Translations under genes and position numbers: made by a program
The notes under the pieces: generated by a model
Databases searched by the model: none
What the model was told of the DNA's origin: nothing
What the model saw: only the letters and a program-made list of their open reading frames with translations
Shown here: positions 60,898 through 64,000 of the stretch, one piece after another
Layout of the letters: each line of letters starts with the position of its first letter
Numbering within the stretch: position 1 is the stretch's first letter
DNA from: Bryobacterales bacterium KBS 96
GTDB taxonomy: Bacteria > Acidobacteriota > Terriglobia > Bryobacterales > Bryobacteraceae
DNA: 64,000 nt
Direction: 5' to 3'
Assembly (NCBI GenBank): GCA_000381625.1
Contig: KB906767.1
Coordinates: 4,111,304 to 4,175,303, forward strand

Positions 60898-62073
60898 ATG
60901 CAAGACGCAGTCATTGTCGATTGTGTGCGGACGCCGGTCGGCAAAGCGCCGCGAGGCGCTTTGCGTCATACCAGGCCGGACGATCTTGCTGCCTCTGCAA
61001 TTAGCGCACTTTTCGAACGTCACTCCGTCATTCCCAAGGAGGATGTCGAGGACGTGATTCTTGGATGCGCGATGCCCGAAGCCGAATCAGGACTGAACAT
61101 GGCGCGTATCGCGGCCCTGCGCGCCGGTTTGCCCGATTCCGTGCCGGGAATGACCATTAACCGGTTCTGCTCTTCAGGACTGCAAGCAATCGCGCTTGCG
61201 GCCGAGCGGATACAGGCGGGCGCCGCACAGACGATGATTGCCGGAGGCAGTGAATCGATGAGTTTACTGCCCCGAGCGGGCCACGCCTTTTCTCCCAATC
61301 CTTACCTGGTTGAACAGATGCCGGAACTGTACATGGGCATGGGGCAGACGGCGGAACGATTGTACGGCCGCTACCGGATTTCTCGCGAGGATCAGGACTC
61401 ATTCGCCTTGCGCAGCCATCGGCGCGCGCTTGCCGCGCAGACGGAGGGCCGGTTCGCCGGCGAAATTATCCCGGTACAAGTGGAAGAGAAGGAATTCGAT
61501 GGCCGCCACGTTGCGGCGTCCACTTCGGTGTTCGACAAAGACGAAGGGCCGCGGCCGGATACGTCGCTCGAAGCACTGGCTGCGCTGAAGCCGGTTTTCC
61601 ACGCAAACGGCACGGTGACGGCTGGCAACTCATCGCAAACCAGCGACGGCGCAGCGGCCGCTCTCGTAATGTCTTCACGGAGAGCCAGGGAACTAGGCTT
61701 GCGCCCGCTCGCTCGCTTCGTTGCCTTTGCTGTGGGCGCCGTGCCGCCCGAAGTCATGGGCATAGGCCCCGTTGTGGCTGTGCCTAAGGCTCTGGCGCTC
61801 GCCGGGCTGACGCTGAAAGACATCGGCGTGATCGAGTTGAATGAAGCGTTCGCGGTGCAGGCCCTCGCTGTCATTCGCGCCCTCGGATTCGATGAGGATC
61901 GGACGAATGTGAACGGAGGAGCAATTGCCCTCGGTCACCCCCTGGGATGCACCGGCGCGAAGCTAACGGCGACCATCCTGCGCGAGATGCAGCGCCGCTC
62001 GGCACAGTTTGGAATGGTGACGATGTGTGTCGGAGGCGGCCAGGGCGCCGCCGGCATCTTCGAGTTGCTGTAA
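60898..62073 (+). CDS. fadA: Acetyl-CoA acyltransferase (3-ketoacyl-CoA thiolase)
   Basis: A 391-residue thiolase cleaving 3-ketoacyl-CoA with CoA, the last step of beta-oxidation. The active-site nucleophile Cys is in NRFCSSGLQA (about 90). The His is in GGAIALGHPLGCTG and the second Cys in MCVGGGQGAAG near the C-terminus. These are all the catalytic residues of the family. Length is typical. It starts 3 bp after fadN and ends 10 bp before fadE. Confidence 0.95.
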   Translation: MQDAVIVDCVRTPVGKAPRGALRHTRPDDLAASAISALFERHSVIPKEDVEDVILGCAMPEAESGLNMARIAALRAGLPDSVPGMTINRFCSSGLQAIALAAERIQAGAAQTMIAGGSESMSLLPRAGHAFSPNPYLVEQMPELYMGMGQTAERLYGRYRISREDQDSFALRSHRRALAAQTEGRFAGEIIPVQVEEKEFDGRHVAASTSVFDKDEGPRPDTSLEALAALKPVFHANGTVTAGNSSQTSDGAAAALVMSSRRARELGLRPLARFVAFAVGAVPPEVMGIGPVVAVPKALALAGLTLKDIGVIELNEAFAVQALAVIRALGFDEDRTNVNGGAIALGHPLGCTGAKLTATILREMQRRSAQFGMVTMCVGGGQGAAGIFELL

Positions 62074-62083
62074 AGGAGTCTCC

Positions 62084-63853
62084 ATGTCGACGGCCATGAC
62101 TGCCGGACCGCTTGCCGGCGGCGAGTTTCTGTTACGCGCGGTTCAACCGGACGAGGTTTTCACACCCGAAGATTTCACCGAAGAGCACCGTGCGATTGCG
62201 CGTACAACGGAAGAGTTCTGGGCCAAAGAAGCTGTCCCTCGGCTTGAGGCCATTCAGCACCAGGAACCGGGCGTTGCCGCCACTCTGTTGCGAAAGTCAG
62301 CGGAATTGGGATTAACCAGCGTCGTCATACCCGAAGAGTTCGGCGGCATGGGCCTCGATCTGACCTCGATGATGATTGTCGCCGAAGGAATTGCCAAGGA
62401 TGGCTCGTACGCCGCATGGCATGGCGCGCATACCGGCATCGGAACGTTACCGCTTCTGCTCTTCGGCACGGCGGAACAGAAGCGGCGGTATCTGCCGAAA
62501 CTCGCCAGTTGTGAAATGATCGCCGCCTATTGCCTGAGCGAAGCTCAGGCCGGCTCCGATGCAATGGCTGCTCGCACTACCGCCAAACTGGCCCCCGATG
62601 GAACCCACTACATCCTGAACGGCCAGAAGATGTGGATCACGAATGGCGGATCAGCGGACCTATACACCGTCTTCGCGAAAGTCGACGAAAAACTCACGGC
62701 ATTTCTTGTTGAGCGCTCGTTCGACGGGGTCAAGCAGGGAGCCGAAGAACGAAAGATGGGCATCAAGGGTAGCTCCACGTGCGCCATCTATTTCGACAAC
62801 GTAAAGGTTCCGGCTAACAACGTACTCGGCGAGATCGGCCGCGGCCACGTGATCGCGTTCAGCATCCTGAACCTCGGCCGTCTGAAACTTGGGGCGTTTG
62901 TGACCGGTGGCGCAAAAAACATCTTGGCGCAATCCATCCGTTATGCAAAAGAACGCGTCGCCTTCGGAAAACCAATCGCCGAGTTCGGGTTGATCCAGCA
63001 TAAGCTCGCCGAAATGGCTGCTCGCCTGTATGCGGCTGAATCGATGAGCTATCGCGTGGATGGCCTGCTGAACCGGGCATCGGGCGGCCTCGATTGGAAT
63101 GCTCCCGATGCGGCTGCGCGAGTCCTGAAAGCAGCCGAGGAGTATGCAATTGAATGCTCGCTCGTGAAGGTGTTTGCGTCCGAAATGCTCGATTTCGTTG
63201 TCGACGAGGGCGTTCAGATTCACGGCGGCTACGGTTATCATCAAGACTATCTCGTCGAGAGAGCCTATCGCGATTCGCGCATTAACCGCATTTTCGAGGG
63301 CACGAACGAGATCAATCGCCTGTTGGCGACCGGCATGCTTTTGAAACGAGCGCAAAAGAAACAATTGCCTCTCGTGGAAGCCGTGAAGAAGTTACAGACG
63401 GAATTGCTGGAGCCTCTGAACCGCGATTCGAGCACAAGTCCCCCGGAATTCCTATTAGTCCAGCAATCAAAGAAGCTCGTCCTCTTCCTCTTGGGCGCCG
63501 CGTACCAGAAATTTGCCGCAAATATCGAGGAGCAACAGGAAGTGCTCGCCGGTATCGCGGACGCGATGATGTCGGCCTTTACGCTGGAATCGAGCGTGCT
63601 GCGTTGGCTGAAAGCAAAGAAACACGGCGTTGGAGACATTGCCGGCGCTTACTGCTCGCTGATAGCGAACCAGGCGCTGCGTGAAATGGAACGCGCGGCC
63701 ACGGAGGTTATTGCGGCGTGCAGCGAAGGCGATGAGTTGCGTGCCGGACTCGCTGTTCTGAGAAAGTTGACGCGCCGCGACACCGCCGATGTCATCGGCA
63801 TTCGCCGGCAGGTGGCTGGTAGATTGTCGGAAGCAGGCCGGTATATCGTCTGA
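62084..63853 (+). CDS. fadE: Acyl-CoA dehydrogenase (FadE type)
   Basis: A 589-residue flavoenzyme that oxidises acyl-CoA to enoyl-CoA, the first beta-oxidation step. The core is an acyl-CoA dehydrogenase domain: AYCLSEAQAGSDA for FAD and substrate binding, WITNGG, RVAFGKPIAEFGLIQ, and YRDSRINRIFEGTNEI with the catalytic Glu. A C-terminal helical extension (about 430-589) is typical of the long Bacillus FadE/VLCAD-like type. ATG 62084 follows AAAGGAG. It is the third gene of the fadNAE operon. Confidence 0.94.
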   Translation: MSTAMTAGPLAGGEFLLRAVQPDEVFTPEDFTEEHRAIARTTEEFWAKEAVPRLEAIQHQEPGVAATLLRKSAELGLTSVVIPEEFGGMGLDLTSMMIVAEGIAKDGSYAAWHGAHTGIGTLPLLLFGTAEQKRRYLPKLASCEMIAAYCLSEAQAGSDAMAARTTAKLAPDGTHYILNGQKMWITNGGSADLYTVFAKVDEKLTAFLVERSFDGVKQGAEERKMGIKGSSTCAIYFDNVKVPANNVLGEIGRGHVIAFSILNLGRLKLGAFVTGGAKNILAQSIRYAKERVAFGKPIAEFGLIQHKLAEMAARLYAAESMSYRVDGLLNRASGGLDWNAPDAAARVLKAAEEYAIECSLVKVFASEMLDFVVDEGVQIHGGYGYHQDYLVERAYRDSRINRIFEGTNEINRLLATGMLLKRAQKKQLPLVEAVKKLQTELLEPLNRDSSTSPPEFLLVQQSKKLVLFLLGAAYQKFAANIEEQQEVLAGIADAMMSAFTLESSVLRWLKAKKHGVGDIAGAYCSLIANQALREMERAATEVIAACSEGDELRAGLAVLRKLTRRDTADVIGIRRQVAGRLSEAGRYIV

Positions 63854-63876
63854 CGATATCTATTTCCCGCCGGCGC

Positions 63877-64000
63877 TTATGGCTTGAACCGGAAAGAGAT
63901 CACCGATTGGCTTGGAACGGGCACGCCGTTGCGGCTGGCCGGGCGGAAACGGTACTGCCGCACTGCATCCAGCGCGGGCGGTCCCAACAAGCCCGAAGTC
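63877..64000 (-). CDS. TonB C-terminal domain protein, 3' end only
   Basis: The minus strand from the window edge reads a frame ending at TAA 63877-63879 with PPALDAVRQYRFRPASRNG, the conserved beginning of the last strand region of TonB C-terminal domains, then VPVPSQSVISFRF. Only the last about 40 residues lie in the window. It probably belongs to an energy-transducer or TonB-like regulator gene convergent with fadE. Confidence 0.75.
   Translation of the reverse strand, partial: TSGLLGPPALDAVRQYRFRPASRNGVPVPSQSVISFRFKP

Overview
The window looks like a chromosomal segment of an Acidobacteriota bacterium, most likely a Solibacter/Bryobacter-type member. This is inferred from gene families, not from a marker-gene search. 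The pointers are a PadR regulator paired with an 'acidobacterial duplicated orphan permease', a large Oar-like TonB-dependent receptor with an N-terminal carboxypeptidase-regulatory domain, a zinc-ribbon Ser/Thr kinase with a TPR tail next to an ECF sigma factor, several Tat-exported Gfo/Idh/MocA oxidoreductases, and a hopanoid-type glycosyltransferase. Genes are moderately GC-rich, on both strands, with many short operons and stretches of decayed sequence.

Layout. 0-8 kb: an HpnI-like glycosyltransferase, tRNA-Arg(ACG) with an integrase scar behind it, a TetR/DUF1772 divergent pair, a SnoaL-like protein, a 52-residue DUF3309-like peptide and the PadR-permease operon. 8-15 kb: a Ser/Thr kinase followed by an ECF sigma factor, a small secreted protein, DUF3303 and DUF4337 proteins, and a broken methyltransferase. 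15-31 kb: polysaccharide and outer-membrane functions (GH43 arabinanase, PQQ dehydrogenase, TonB-dependent receptor, two facing TPR paralogues, TlpA-like thioredoxin, Gfo/Idh/MocA protein, beta-helix protein), interrupted by an intact IS1202-like element with a perfect 16-bp target duplication. 30-39 kb: class II fructose bisphosphatase, amidohydrolase, SDR/AraC pair, a second Gfo/Idh/MocA protein and a DUF5009-type membrane protein. These are interspersed with at least four gene remnants and end at a frameshifted integrase beside tRNA-Thr(CGT).

39-50 kb is housekeeping and conserved: ABC-F ATPase (YbiT type), tryptophanyl-tRNA synthetase, an RlmD-type rRNA methyltransferase, a MoxR/DUF58/BatA-like/VWA operon, a CYTH protein and tRNA-Arg(TCG). 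50-64 kb carries a carboxypeptidase-regulatory protein, a secreted beta-propeller protein with two lectin domains, a cobalt/nickel ECF transporter in which CbiM, a CbiN-like part and CbiQ are one polypeptide followed by CbiO, a STAS protein, a complete fadN-fadA-fadE beta-oxidation operon and the 3' end of a TonB-like gene.

How it fits together. The receptor, TPR, thioredoxin, oxidoreductase and glycan-active genes suggest uptake and processing of complex organic matter across the envelope. The kinase/sigma pair is a plausible phospho-switch. The two tRNA-adjacent integrase scars and the gene debris between them show that the left 39 kb has been a landing zone for mobile DNA. I saw no CRISPR array, rRNA, prophage structural gene or recognisable biosynthetic cluster.
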